A stretch of 16,373 nucleotides of DNA from NCBI GenBank assembly GCA_023128035.1, contig JAGMES010000095.1, forward strand, positions 1-16,373, read 5' to 3'. Of this stretch, positions 7,857 through 15,806 are shown piece by piece (the first letter of the stretch is position 1; each line of letters begins with the position of its first letter). The stretch is from Halanaerobiales bacterium (GTDB lineage: Bacteria; Bacillota_F; Halanaerobiia; DY22613). A program made the position numbers and the translations under genes. The notes under the pieces were generated by a model that worked only from the letters and a program-made list of their open reading frames with translations, was not told the origin of the DNA and did no database searches.

Positions 7857-9560
7857 ATGCAAGACTTCAAAAGAGAAATGGCCTTATTATTGGCAGAAAA
7901 ATTACCTGAAGGATTAGAACTGGATTTGGAGAAGTTGATTGAGATTCCACCAAATCCTGAGATGGGGGATTATGCATTCCCATGTTTTCAGTTAGCGAAA
8001 CACTTACGGAAGAGCCCTGTTAAGATTGCGGAAGAGTTAGTTGCAAATCTTGAAGCAAAGGGCCTTGTATCTGAAGTTCGTCAACTTCAGGGATATGTTA
8101 ACTTTTTTGTTAACAAAGAAGTATTGGTGCGTGATGTCTTAGAACAAGTTTTTGCTCAAACAGAAAGTTATGGTGTACAAAATATTGGAGCCAATCAGAC
8201 AGTTGTAATTGACTTTTCATCACCTAATATCGCTAAACCTTTCAATATTGGTCATTTGCGTTCCACAGTAATTGGTGGAGCATTGAAAAATATTTTTAAA
8301 TATCTTGGATATAATGTACAGGGAATCAATTTCTTAGGAGATTGGGGAACCCAGTTTGGTAAAGTAATCTGCGCATACAAGCTTTGGAGTGATGAGATTG
8401 ATCTTGATAAGGATCCAATTAAAGAGATTTTAAAGCTATATGTTAAGTTCCATGAAGAGGCGGAAAAAGATCCAACTTTAGATGATAAGGCTAGAGAATG
8501 GTTTAAACGTTTGGAAAAAGATGATCCTGACGCCAAGAAATTATGGAAATATTTCCGGCAGATTACTATAGAAGATTTAATTGAAGTTTATGAGAGAATG
8601 GGTATTGAGTTTGATGAATATTCTGGAGAGAGTTTTTACTTTAAAAAAGCTGAGGAAGTTGCCAATCGTTTAGAAGAGATGGGCTTATTAGAGGAAAGTG
8701 AAGGGGCGATGATTGTTGATTTAAGTGAATATGATATGCCACCATTTTTAGCGAAGAAAAGTGATGGTACAACCCTTTATGCATCTCGAGATTTAGCGGC
8801 GGCTATTGACCGCTACGAAAGATTTGACTTTGCGAAATCTCTTTATGTTGTTGGTCAAGAACAATCATTGCATTTGAAACAAGTATTTAAAGTTTTAGAA
8901 TTAATGGGTTATGACTGGTTTGAACGTTGTACCCATATACCTTTTGGTCTCTATCTCTTCAGTGGTGAAAAGATGTCAACCCGGAAGGGAAGAGTAATCT
9001 TTTTAGAAGATGTACTTAATGATGCTGTTAAAGGGGTAAGAAAGGTTATTGAAGAGAAGAATCCTGGCTTACAAGATAAGGATGAGGTCGCCGAAATGGT
9101 TGGAGTTGGTGCTGTACTTTTCGCTGACTTAAAAAATACTCGGATTAAGGATGTACAATTTGATTATGCTAAAATTCTCTCCTTTGAAGGTGAAACAGGA
9201 CCTTATCTGCAATATACCCATGCTCGAATCTCTAGTCTTTTGAGAAAAGGTGCAGAGATCGGCGCTTTGGATAAGATTGATTATGGATTATTGAAAGAAC
9301 CAGCAGAATTGGCGGCTATTAAATCAGTTGGTCAGTTCCCTGCTAAAATACAGGAAGCGGCCGATAGATTAGAACCATCTGTGATTGCAAAATACTTAAT
9401 CAGTTTAGCTGCTGATTTTAATACATTCTATAGCGCCCATCGAGTGATTACAGATGATATTGAGTTAAGTAAAGCTAGATTGGCACTGGCTTTAGCGGTG
9501 AAGATAACTTTAAGAAATGGACTCAGATTGTTAGGATTGAACGCTCCAAGTAAGATGTAG
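7857..9560 (+). CDS. argS: Arginine--tRNA ligase
   Basis: This class I aminoacyl-tRNA synthetase charges tRNA-Arg. The 567-residue length fits the bacterial family. The N-terminal Add1-like tRNA-binding domain covers about 1-100. The ATP-binding signature SSPNIAKPFNIGHLRSTVIG contains the HIGH-type NIGH at 130-133. An intact KMSTRKG loop is at 372-378; many ArgRS proteins have lost the canonical KMSK, so this is a version that keeps it. The C-terminal DALR-type anticodon domain includes FNTFYSAHRVI and ends LGLNAPSKM, the usual tail. The ATG is preceded by AGGAGGG with 8-base spacing. It is followed by a good terminator and appears monocistronic. No T-box antiterminator sequence was found upstream. 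Confidence 0.97.
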   Translation: MQDFKREMALLLAEKLPEGLELDLEKLIEIPPNPEMGDYAFPCFQLAKHLRKSPVKIAEELVANLEAKGLVSEVRQLQGYVNFFVNKEVLVRDVLEQVFAQTESYGVQNIGANQTVVIDFSSPNIAKPFNIGHLRSTVIGGALKNIFKYLGYNVQGINFLGDWGTQFGKVICAYKLWSDEIDLDKDPIKEILKLYVKFHEEAEKDPTLDDKAREWFKRLEKDDPDAKKLWKYFRQITIEDLIEVYERMGIEFDEYSGESFYFKKAEEVANRLEEMGLLEESEGAMIVDLSEYDMPPFLAKKSDGTTLYASRDLAAAIDRYERFDFAKSLYVVGQEQSLHLKQVFKVLELMGYDWFERCTHIPFGLYLFSGEKMSTRKGRVIFLEDVLNDAVKGVRKVIEEKNPGLQDKDEVAEMVGVGAVLFADLKNTRIKDVQFDYAKILSFEGETGPYLQYTHARISSLLRKGAEIGALDKIDYGLLKEPAELAAIKSVGQFPAKIQEAADRLEPSVIAKYLISLAADFNTFYSAHRVITDDIELSKARLALALAVKITLRNGLRLLGLNAPSKM

Positions 9561-9582
9561 ATATTTTAAATAAAAGCGTCTT

Positions 9583-9616
9583 AAGGTCTAAAAATTTAGA
9601 TTTTTAGACCTTTTTT
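9583..9616 (+). terminator. Rho-independent terminator of argS
   Basis: AAGGTCTAAAAAT (9583-9595) and ATTTTTAGACCTT (9600-9612) form a perfect 13-bp stem around a TTAG loop, with six T at 9611-9616. It starts 22 bases after the argS stop. Confidence 0.9.
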
Positions 9617-9949
9617 AAAATTGTATAAGTTTTGTAGAACGGATCTGTGATTGCGAATTAGTTTAAGATTGCTTGATATAAAAGCTCTGTAAAAATGTAA
9701 AATATAATATATTCTTTATTATAGGCTATTGGGCTAATGCTCAATAGCCTATTTTTTTAATAAAAAATTATCTGAGTAATAATTATGTTATAGCAACATA
9801 CAATTAAGACGGGAGATCAATAAAAAATAATAAATTTTTACTTAGTTAATAAAATGTAATACAAAAATAATAAATTAAGAATAATAAGAAGAAAAAACCA
9901 TATATATCATTAGAAACATACAAGATTTAAGAAATTGTGGGGTGTCTTT
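9617..9949. other. Non-coding AT-rich interval before the fimbrial-type cluster
   Basis: No supported gene lies between the argS terminator and the first gene of the secreted cluster. The interval contains a second terminator-like hairpin at 9721-9758 and two exact copies of AAAAATAATAAAT (9823-9835 and 9863-9875) exactly 40 bases apart. No convincing -35/-10 pair was found upstream of the cluster, so its promoter is either weak, activator-dependent or of another sigma class. Confidence 0.5.
9721..9758 (+). terminator. Orphan Rho-independent terminator
   Basis: ATAGGCTATTGGGC (9721-9734) pairs with GCTCAATAGCCTAT (9739-9752) through 14 bp with one G-U pair and a TAAT loop, followed by a T-tract to 9758. 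It is as strong as the argS terminator about 110 bases upstream, and no open frame lies between them. Confidence 0.8.
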
Positions 9950-10828
9950 ATGAAAAAAAGGTGTTTGATCATGTTTGTGTTCTTACTTGGATTTTTATTA
10001 GTGATACCAGGTGAAATAATATCATCAAATCATGATTGTGGAACTTTGCATTTGAACTTTGGGAAAATAACTGCTCCAAGTGAAAAAGAAGGGCAGATTG
10101 TATTGTATTTTCCGCTTTACGGAAATTCAGTAGAATCTCTAGAAATCTGGGGGGATGAAGATTTTTGCTGTCAGGGGCAAAAAAGTACTATTCCAATAAG
10201 TCGAATGAAGTTTGAAATTAATAATCAAATCCGGGAAATCAGCTCTGATATAGCAAAAATGAATTTGAATAAGGCGAAAAATAAGATTGAGAACCAACAA
10301 TTAGCTTTACCATTTCTCATTAAAATACATCCAGGAGATTTGCCTGGCATTTATGAAACGACATTGCATATTCGAGAAGTACATAATGGGAATAATGCAT
10401 CTGGTCATACTTTTGATGTTAAAGTAACTTTAGAGGTTGGTTCGTGGATCAATTTAAGTTATGAGCCAGATATTCTTAAAGTGGATTTAGCTGATTTTGA
10501 AATGAAAAATGTTAAGAATAGTAAACCTCTTATTATTAAAATAGCTTCTAATACGAAATGGAAACTTTATGGTAAGTTGTATGATGCCAACTTAGAAGGA
10601 CTAACAAATTTTAAAATTGATCCATCATTTGGTAATGATTATATAGTAATCAACCCTTGTGGGGTTTCTCTATCGAGTGAACTAGTACATCTAGCTGATG
10701 GATTTAGCACTGGAGGAATCGAATTAGATATAAAAAGCAGTCTTAAAATTATAGATTTTACAAAGTTAAAATCAGGTGGCTTTGATTTTAATATATATTT
10801 TAATGCTATTGAGGATTTTGACTACTAA
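9950..10828 (+). CDS. Exported two-domain protein, candidate minor subunit/adhesin
   Basis: This 292-residue protein is not a family I recognise. It opens with MKKR and a hydrophobic stretch CLIMFVFLLGFLLVIPG, a clear Sec signal. The mature part is rich in alternating beta-strand pattern and seems to hold two modules, about 30-160 and 165-292. The first ends in PFLIKIHPGDLPGIYETTL, like the last strands of an Ig-like fimbrial or adhesin fold. After the signal it has four cysteines (C30, C73, C74, C237), suggesting disulfides outside the cytoplasm. I use ATG 9950, preceded by GGGGTG with 5-base spacing; an in-frame TTG at 9935 is upstream. It is first in a same-strand run with a pilin-like protein, chaperone and usher, so a tip or minor subunit role is inferred from position only. 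Confidence 0.6.
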   Translation: MKKRCLIMFVFLLGFLLVIPGEIISSNHDCGTLHLNFGKITAPSEKEGQIVLYFPLYGNSVESLEIWGDEDFCCQGQKSTIPISRMKFEINNQIREISSDIAKMNLNKAKNKIENQQLALPFLIKIHPGDLPGIYETTLHIREVHNGNNASGHTFDVKVTLEVGSWINLSYEPDILKVDLADFEMKNVKNSKPLIIKIASNTKWKLYGKLYDANLEGLTNFKIDPSFGNDYIVINPCGVSLSSELVHLADGFSTGGIELDIKSSLKIIDFTKLKSGGFDFNIYFNAIEDFDY

Positions 10829-10841
10829 TTTGAATACATAT

Positions 10842-10865
10842 CCGGTGGTTAGGCGCGACTATCGG
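10842..10865 (+). other. Hairpin upstream of the pilin-like gene
   Basis: CCGGTGGT (10842-10849) pairs with ACTATCGG (10858-10865) with two G-U pairs around TAGGCGCG. The surrounding bases are unusually GC-rich for this window. No T-tract follows, so it is not a terminator. It could protect a processed pilin mRNA 5' end or be part of a regulatory leader. Confidence 0.35.
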
Positions 10866-10905
10866 GCTGTAGATAAAGTATATAACTACAAGGAGGAGAA
10901 ATGTA

Positions 10906-11730
10906 ATGAAGAAAATTTTGATTATGTTATTCTTAATTGCTTCTATGGTATTTTCTGGGGCGGTATTTGCTGATGATTTTGCTCCATTTGAAGACTGGTT
11001 CCTAGGTTATGAAGATCTCCAAGATGATGGAATTGAAGTTGATTTTGTCCCTGGGGAATACATTATTGACGGTATAAATAGAAGTGAATTTTATCTTGAT
11101 GAAAACAAACTTCCGATTAAAGATGAGTTAATTCCAGAACGGCAAGATGTAAGTGTTAATGTTGAGGTAAAAGCTTATATACCTTGCTATCTCTGGATGG
11201 AGGTTACAGGTAATGGTGGGCAAACTACAATTGAAAGTTTTGGCCCTGGTGAAGGTGGTATAGGTTCAGCAAGTGGAATGGATACACCATACATGTATTT
11301 TGATAATGAGATGGGTGGATTTGTGAATGAAGACTGGTATTCAATTGGTTATGGTAGAAATGCTGAAATAAGACCATTTGATCCAAGTGACTCAACTGAT
11401 CCAGCAAGATATATTCAAGCATGTGATATATTCAGAGTTAATCTTTGGTCAAATGATGCTTATACATATCAAGTGGAATCAGAGCCTCTTATAGATGTAG
11501 ATGTTCCAGAAGGAGTTTATTATTTAGATTTACAGATGAGAACAGCTTTAAATGGAACAACCTGGGAGCCTATTACACACTCTTTTGCTGAGTTCTCAGA
11601 AGTCAATTTTGGTGATTACGATCCTTTAATATCTTTGGAAGCATATCATCAGTTTAGAGTACCTTATGATATAAATACTCCTCATGGAAAATATGAAGGA
11701 ACTGTTATATTTAGAGCATATACAATCTAG
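10906..11730 (+). CDS. Exported acidic pilin-like protein, candidate major subunit
   Basis: This 274-residue protein has a textbook Sec signal, MKKILIMLFLIASMVFSGAVFA, with cleavage predicted after residue 22. The mature protein is strongly acidic. It starts with a roughly 60-residue acidic, aromatic segment, then a beta-rich domain from VNVEVKAYIPCYLW (about 84) to the C-terminus GKYEGTVIFRAYTI. That C-terminus has the G-x-Y-x-G-x-V pattern seen at the end of many fimbrial subunits. C94 and C173 could form a disulfide. The start follows AAGGAGGAG by 7 bases, and a minimal ATG-TAA sits between that site and the true ATG. The gene lies directly before a strong hairpin and the chaperone gene, the usual place for a major subunit. 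The family is not recognised; the role is inferred from context. Confidence 0.6.
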   Translation: MKKILIMLFLIASMVFSGAVFADDFAPFEDWFLGYEDLQDDGIEVDFVPGEYIIDGINRSEFYLDENKLPIKDELIPERQDVSVNVEVKAYIPCYLWMEVTGNGGQTTIESFGPGEGGIGSASGMDTPYMYFDNEMGGFVNEDWYSIGYGRNAEIRPFDPSDSTDPARYIQACDIFRVNLWSNDAYTYQVESEPLIDVDVPEGVYYLDLQMRTALNGTTWEPITHSFAEFSEVNFGDYDPLISLEAYHQFRVPYDINTPHGKYEGTVIFRAYTI

Positions 11731-11750
11731 TGTACTTCTGAAATAAATAT

Positions 11751-11784
11751 TAAAGGGCTGGTTAACGCGCCACCAGCCCTTTAT
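11751..11784 (+). terminator. Intra-cluster hairpin after the pilin-like gene
   Basis: TAAAGGGCTGGT (11751-11762) and ACCAGCCCTTTA (11772-11783) form a perfect 12-bp stem with a 9-base loop. It starts 20 bases after the pilin-like stop and ends about 20 bases before the chaperone Shine-Dalgarno. The T-tract is short (TTTATCTTAT), so partial termination or 3'-end protection is more likely than full termination. Confidence 0.7.
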
Positions 11785-11814
11785 CTTATAATAATCATAA
11801 ATTAAGGAGGAAAA

Positions 11815-12624
11815 ATGATGCGTTACTGCACTAAAATAAAACTTTCGTTTCTCTTTCTAACATTTTGGATTCTTATTTGTTCAAATTTAGTAAATGCTTC
11901 AACTTACATTGAACCCAGTAGATTTATCCTTCACTTAGAGCCTGGGGCAAAGATGAGTGACTCCATTAAAGTTACTAATATGAGTAATAATGAGATAGAG
12001 GTTAGAGCAGTATTATATGATTGGAAATTAGATGAAAAAGATGAACTAGTTACGTATAGTAGTAATACACGTCAGGATACTTTATATGGTTTAATTAAGT
12101 TTAATCCCCGTCAATTTAAACTTGCGCCTGGAGAAACTCAAATTGTTCGATTTACTGTAAAGGCTCCTCAAGAAGGTTTTGATATTGAAAGAAAAGGAAT
12201 AGTATTTTTTGAACAGGAGAGTGTTGTTGAACAGGACGGAGTTGGGGTCAATGTTCTTTCTCAAATTGGAACAACTATTTATACAATGCCAAGTGCTGCA
12301 AAATCTTCATTTTGCCTGGCAAAAGCAGAAGTCTATATACCAGAAGAAGGGATTTCTCTTGGAGTACTACTTATAGGAAATGAAGGGAATGTGCATGTAC
12401 GGTATCATGTAAAGTATAAAATCAGTAATGAAGATGGGAAAATATTAGATGAGGGAACTGTGGCAGAAAAAGTTATTTTGCCAGAAGATCGTCGATTAGT
12501 AACATTTCCAATTACACCTAATCTTCCAATAGGTAGATATAATCTATTACTTGAGATTGCATTTGATGGTACCAATAAGAAGCTTGTCCATACTGTACCT
12601 TTTGATGTCAAAGGTCAGGAGTGA
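11815..12624 (+). CDS. PapD-like periplasmic chaperone of the fimbrial-type cluster
   Basis: This predicted exported chaperone has 269 residues. A signal peptide with core LSFLFLTFWILICSNLVNA precedes two Ig-like beta domains. Domain 1 (about 30-160) contains IEPSRFILHLEPGAKMSDSI, then the most telling block FNPRQFKLAPGETQIVRFTV and IERKGIVFF, the pattern of PapD-type N-terminal domains with a conserved Arg near the first strand (R36). Domain 2 (about 168-265) holds GNEGNVHVRYHVKY and LPIGRYNLLLEIAFDG. In chaperone-usher systems such a protein folds subunits by donor-strand complementation and delivers them to the usher, which is the next gene 5 bases on. AAGGAGG lies 4 bases before ATG 11815 and 7 before ATG 11818, so the second ATG may be the real start. 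A DUF916/WxL-associated protein has a similar fold and is the main alternative, but the adjacent usher-like gene argues against it. Confidence 0.7.
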   Translation: MMRYCTKIKLSFLFLTFWILICSNLVNASTYIEPSRFILHLEPGAKMSDSIKVTNMSNNEIEVRAVLYDWKLDEKDELVTYSSNTRQDTLYGLIKFNPRQFKLAPGETQIVRFTVKAPQEGFDIERKGIVFFEQESVVEQDGVGVNVLSQIGTTIYTMPSAAKSSFCLAKAEVYIPEEGISLGVLLIGNEGNVHVRYHVKYKISNEDGKILDEGTVAEKVILPEDRRLVTFPITPNLPIGRYNLLLEIAFDGTNKKLVHTVPFDVKGQE

Positions 12625-12629
12625 TAAAT

Positions 12630-15600
12630 ATGCTCACTTTAATGAAAACCAAAATTAATAAAATCATATTACTATTTTTAATAATGATAATGGTTTCTAT
12701 AAACTATCAAATATCTTTAGCGTTTGATTTAGAAACAAGCATTATATCTCTTGCAATTAGCTCAAATGAAAAATTAATAAAAACAGACCCTTTTTTTGAG
12801 TTATTGGACATGGGAGACTACTTACTTGTACCTTTAAATGCTTTAACTGAATATCTTGACTTAAGTGTAATTTATCAAAGAGAAACTAATATTGTTAGTG
12901 TAACACATGCAGATACTCAAAGAAATGTTGATATAGATATAGAAAATGGAATTTATTTAGATCATGTTGAATGGGCTAACGAACCACCAGTAGTTTTGGA
13001 AGGAGAATTCTATGTAACGACTTCTTTAATAGAGTATCTAGCTGATGTAAGATTTGAGTGGAATTCAAAATATCAGGAATTAACTATGATTGGATCATGG
13101 TTTTCTGACGAAGAAGAGGCTCAATCTTTAAATCAATCCTCTAATCTTGATACTGGAAGTCTAAAATCAGAGACAGTTTTAACTCCTACTGTTGTTGGTA
13201 AGGCTTTTTCCTTGGGATCTATTCAATATAAAATGGTTTGGGAAAATCGTAAAAGTGATTTAGAATCATGGCAGAAAAATGGTAATCTAGTTTTAAATAT
13301 ACATGGGAGAGCAGGAGACTGGGAGCTTTCGTTAGGTGGAGAAACTGATTTAACTGCTGATGATCAGGAGATAATATTATCCTACTTAAATGCTGAATAT
13401 AACAAAAATAATCATCTAATTATTTTAGGAGATAAAAAGATTGATTTTGATAAAACTGTGGGATCACAATCTTTACGTGGTTTATATTATAGTTTTCCGG
13501 ATAAGCGTTTTAGTAAATTGGTCGCTTATACATCAATTTCGGGAGCAGTGGAAATAGGTGATAAGGTATCTTTATATGTGAATGAGAAGTTAAGAGAAGA
13601 AATAAGTGCTACAGAAGAGTTTTATACATTTACTCATGTTCCACTTAATATTAAAAGAATAAACTTAATTCGAGTTACTATAGAAAAAAATACTGGTGAA
13701 AAGTATGATATTATAAAAAAAATAGCTGCAAGCGCCAGAATATTAGAAGTAGGTGTAAAGGAGGTAACAGCAGCTTTAGGGGCTTATCGTGATCCTAACA
13801 CAGATAATTACGAAGGTCAGATGGTAGGTGTGAAAACTGATTTAGCTCTAACAGAATCAATTTCAATGAATTTAGTAACAGCATGTAAACAATCATATGA
13901 GAATAAAGAGTCTTTAATATATGGTTCGGATCTTGGATTAGCCTTCAGACTAGGGGAAAAAACAATTATCACTCTGGATTGGGTAATTGGTGGAGAGAGT
14001 GATAATCTATTTCATGGAGTGAATTCAACATTACTGTATTGTCTTGAAAATGGATATATTGAATCTTTAGTTTTTTATGTACCAGAAGATGTATCAAAAG
14101 GTGTTCAAATACCTGTTGGTCAAGGTGTTGGGTTAGTTGGGGTTTGGGATTTGCCAAAAAATTGGGAGATAAAAATTCAAGGTGATTTATGGAGACCGAT
14201 TTTAGGAATGGAACTTTTATCTTTGAATAGGGGACAATTAGCTTTAACCAAAAGATGGGGTGAATATTTAGATAATTCGGTCTCTCTGGTAGGAAAAATA
14301 GAAGAAAAGGAAATTCTTACAGAAAATTTTATTGAGGAAAACATAGAGGAAATTGAGAAAATTATTGAGCTCGTCAAAGAAACAGGAGTTATATATGAAC
14401 ATAGACATAAAAGAGATGAATTTTTTGAAAAAGGAAAAGTATCATTTGTAATAAGTGGTATTACAAATGATAATCAGTCTTATCAATTTAAAATTATCGA
14501 TATAGAGCAAGATATTTCTAAACTTTTTTCCAAATATTTTCTAGCTTCTGCATCAATAGGAGCTTCCAGTAGATGGTTTAATAATAATTTTCTAGAAGGA
14601 AATTTTGCCATAACATCTCAAGCTAAATGGGGAATAAAAAATATCTGGGTTTCTGGAATTGGAACTATAAAAGGGATAAGTAATCAATATTCCGATTATA
14701 AGTATGATTTAGAAGAGATTGATCTTGGTTTCATAGTTCAACATTATTTTAATGAAAATAATATTGTGTACTTAAATTTCGATCATGTATGGAAGAACTA
14801 TGCAGACTTTAACTACACAAAAGGTGAATTTGGAACGATTCATAGATGGGAAGATGGAAAAGGAAAATTATCATGCAATATAGGTTATGTTTCATCTATA
14901 GATGAAAGAAAATATCCTCAATGGTCTGCTAAAATAGATATCGAAAGAATATTATCTAGAGATATGAAGATTAATGTGACAGCTGAACAGTTATATGATA
15001 CGCTATGGGATAGTGATCCTGAACATGTTTTTTTAGTAACTTTATCACATGCTTTAGGGTTTACTTCTGAAACTAATCAAGGGCAACAATATTCAGGTAA
15101 CGAACATGTTTCTTTTATCGGTGGTATAGTTTATTTAGATGCAAATGGGAATGGTATAATGGATAATGATGAAAAGAGACTTTCTGGTATAAAGATGGCT
15201 CTTGATGGTAGAAGAACTGAGACTAATCAACTGGGAGAATTTAGATTTGATTATGTTGAACCTGGTATATATAGAGTTGGTTTTGATTTAAAATCTCTGG
15301 ATGCAGATTATACTCCAGTTTTAGATGAAGAGATTGTTAAAATACGAGAGAATGAAAATATATTCTTGCATTATGGTCTTACAATAAATGGATCTATCTC
15401 TGGGAAAGTATTTATTGATAAAAATGCTAATGGAAAGATGGATGATGATGAAGAGGCTTTACAATGGGTTGGTATTTGTCTGAATGATAACGAAAAGAGC
15501 GTATATACAGGAAAAGATGGAACTTTTTATTTGGAAAATTTACCATTAGGCACGCATGTAATAAAAATTCTTAGAGAGACGTTGCCTTTCAATATGGTAG

Positions 15601-15695
15601 TAAGTCATGGCGAATTATTTGAATTTCAGATTGCTGAAGAATTTCTGGATATAGAAGGTTTACTAATACCAGCAGTTTATAAGTTTGTAGAATAA
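12630..15695 (+). CDS. Usher-like outer-membrane protein with C-terminal SdrD-B-like domains
   Basis: This 1021-residue protein is the probable outer-membrane assembly platform of the cluster. A signal peptide (to about 31, ending ISLA) is followed by a domain at about 55-157. It has two stalk/copper-amine-oxidase-N-like repeats, LLVPLNALTEYLDLSVIYQ and FYVTTSLIEYLADVRFEW. Amphipathic strands begin near 195. At 305-370 a plug-like beta domain (VSLYVNEKLREEI, FTHVPLNIKRINLIRVTI) precedes LGAYRDP and a long barrel-like region to about 815. An acidic helical insertion, EKEILTENFIEENIEEIEK, lies near 559-577. Two C-terminal modules start GGIVYLDANGNGIMDNDE (831) and GKVFIDKNANGKMDDDE (925), SdrD-B/Cna-B-like with DxNxNGxxDxxE calcium-type loops. 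I start at ATG 12630, 8 bases after AGGAG; an in-frame GTG at 12621 lies in that site. The usher call is from architecture and neighbours, not close sequence identity. Confidence 0.65.
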   Translation: MLTLMKTKINKIILLFLIMIMVSINYQISLAFDLETSIISLAISSNEKLIKTDPFFELLDMGDYLLVPLNALTEYLDLSVIYQRETNIVSVTHADTQRNVDIDIENGIYLDHVEWANEPPVVLEGEFYVTTSLIEYLADVRFEWNSKYQELTMIGSWFSDEEEAQSLNQSSNLDTGSLKSETVLTPTVVGKAFSLGSIQYKMVWENRKSDLESWQKNGNLVLNIHGRAGDWELSLGGETDLTADDQEIILSYLNAEYNKNNHLIILGDKKIDFDKTVGSQSLRGLYYSFPDKRFSKLVAYTSISGAVEIGDKVSLYVNEKLREEISATEEFYTFTHVPLNIKRINLIRVTIEKNTGEKYDIIKKIAASARILEVGVKEVTAALGAYRDPNTDNYEGQMVGVKTDLALTESISMNLVTACKQSYENKESLIYGSDLGLAFRLGEKTIITLDWVIGGESDNLFHGVNSTLLYCLENGYIESLVFYVPEDVSKGVQIPVGQGVGLVGVWDLPKNWEIKIQGDLWRPILGMELLSLNRGQLALTKRWGEYLDNSVSLVGKIEEKEILTENFIEENIEEIEKIIELVKETGVIYEHRHKRDEFFEKGKVSFVISGITNDNQSYQFKIIDIEQDISKLFSKYFLASASIGASSRWFNNNFLEGNFAITSQAKWGIKNIWVSGIGTIKGISNQYSDYKYDLEEIDLGFIVQHYFNENNIVYLNFDHVWKNYADFNYTKGEFGTIHRWEDGKGKLSCNIGYVSSIDERKYPQWSAKIDIERILSRDMKINVTAEQLYDTLWDSDPEHVFLVTLSHALGFTSETNQGQQYSGNEHVSFIGGIVYLDANGNGIMDNDEKRLSGIKMALDGRRTETNQLGEFRFDYVEPGIYRVGFDLKSLDADYTPVLDEEIVKIRENENIFLHYGLTINGSISGKVFIDKNANGKMDDDEEALQWVGICLNDNEKSVYTGKDGTFYLENLPLGTHVIKILRETLPFNMVVSHGELFEFQIAEEFLDIEGLLIPAVYKFVE

Positions 15696-15714
15696 TTGAT
15701 ATGTTAACTTTTTG

Positions 15715-15753
15715 AAAACCCTGAAAAGTATGTACAGGGTTTTTTATTTTTTT
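15715..15753 (+). terminator. Terminator after the usher-like gene
   Basis: AAAACCCTG (15715-15723) and CAGGGTTTT (15735-15743) form a perfect 9-bp stem with an 11-base loop, followed by a T-rich tract to 15753. It lies 19 bases after the usher-like stop and before the next gene's AGGAGG, so that gene is either read through at a lower level or has its own promoter. Confidence 0.75.
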
Positions 15754-15806
15754 GAGATATTTTTTTAGAAATTGGAGATGATATTAAAGCGAAAGGAGGA
15801 AAAAAG

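Noticed and set aside
10841..10880. GC-rich stretch before the pilin-like gene considered as a c-di-GMP riboswitch
   Set aside because: The conserved GEMM-type core (CACGCA...GCAAAGCC) is absent; only a simple hairpin can be drawn.
10776..10973. Short plus-strand frame spanning the first two genes of the cluster
   Set aside because: It overlaps both genes out of frame, has no Shine-Dalgarno at its start and gives no recognisable product.
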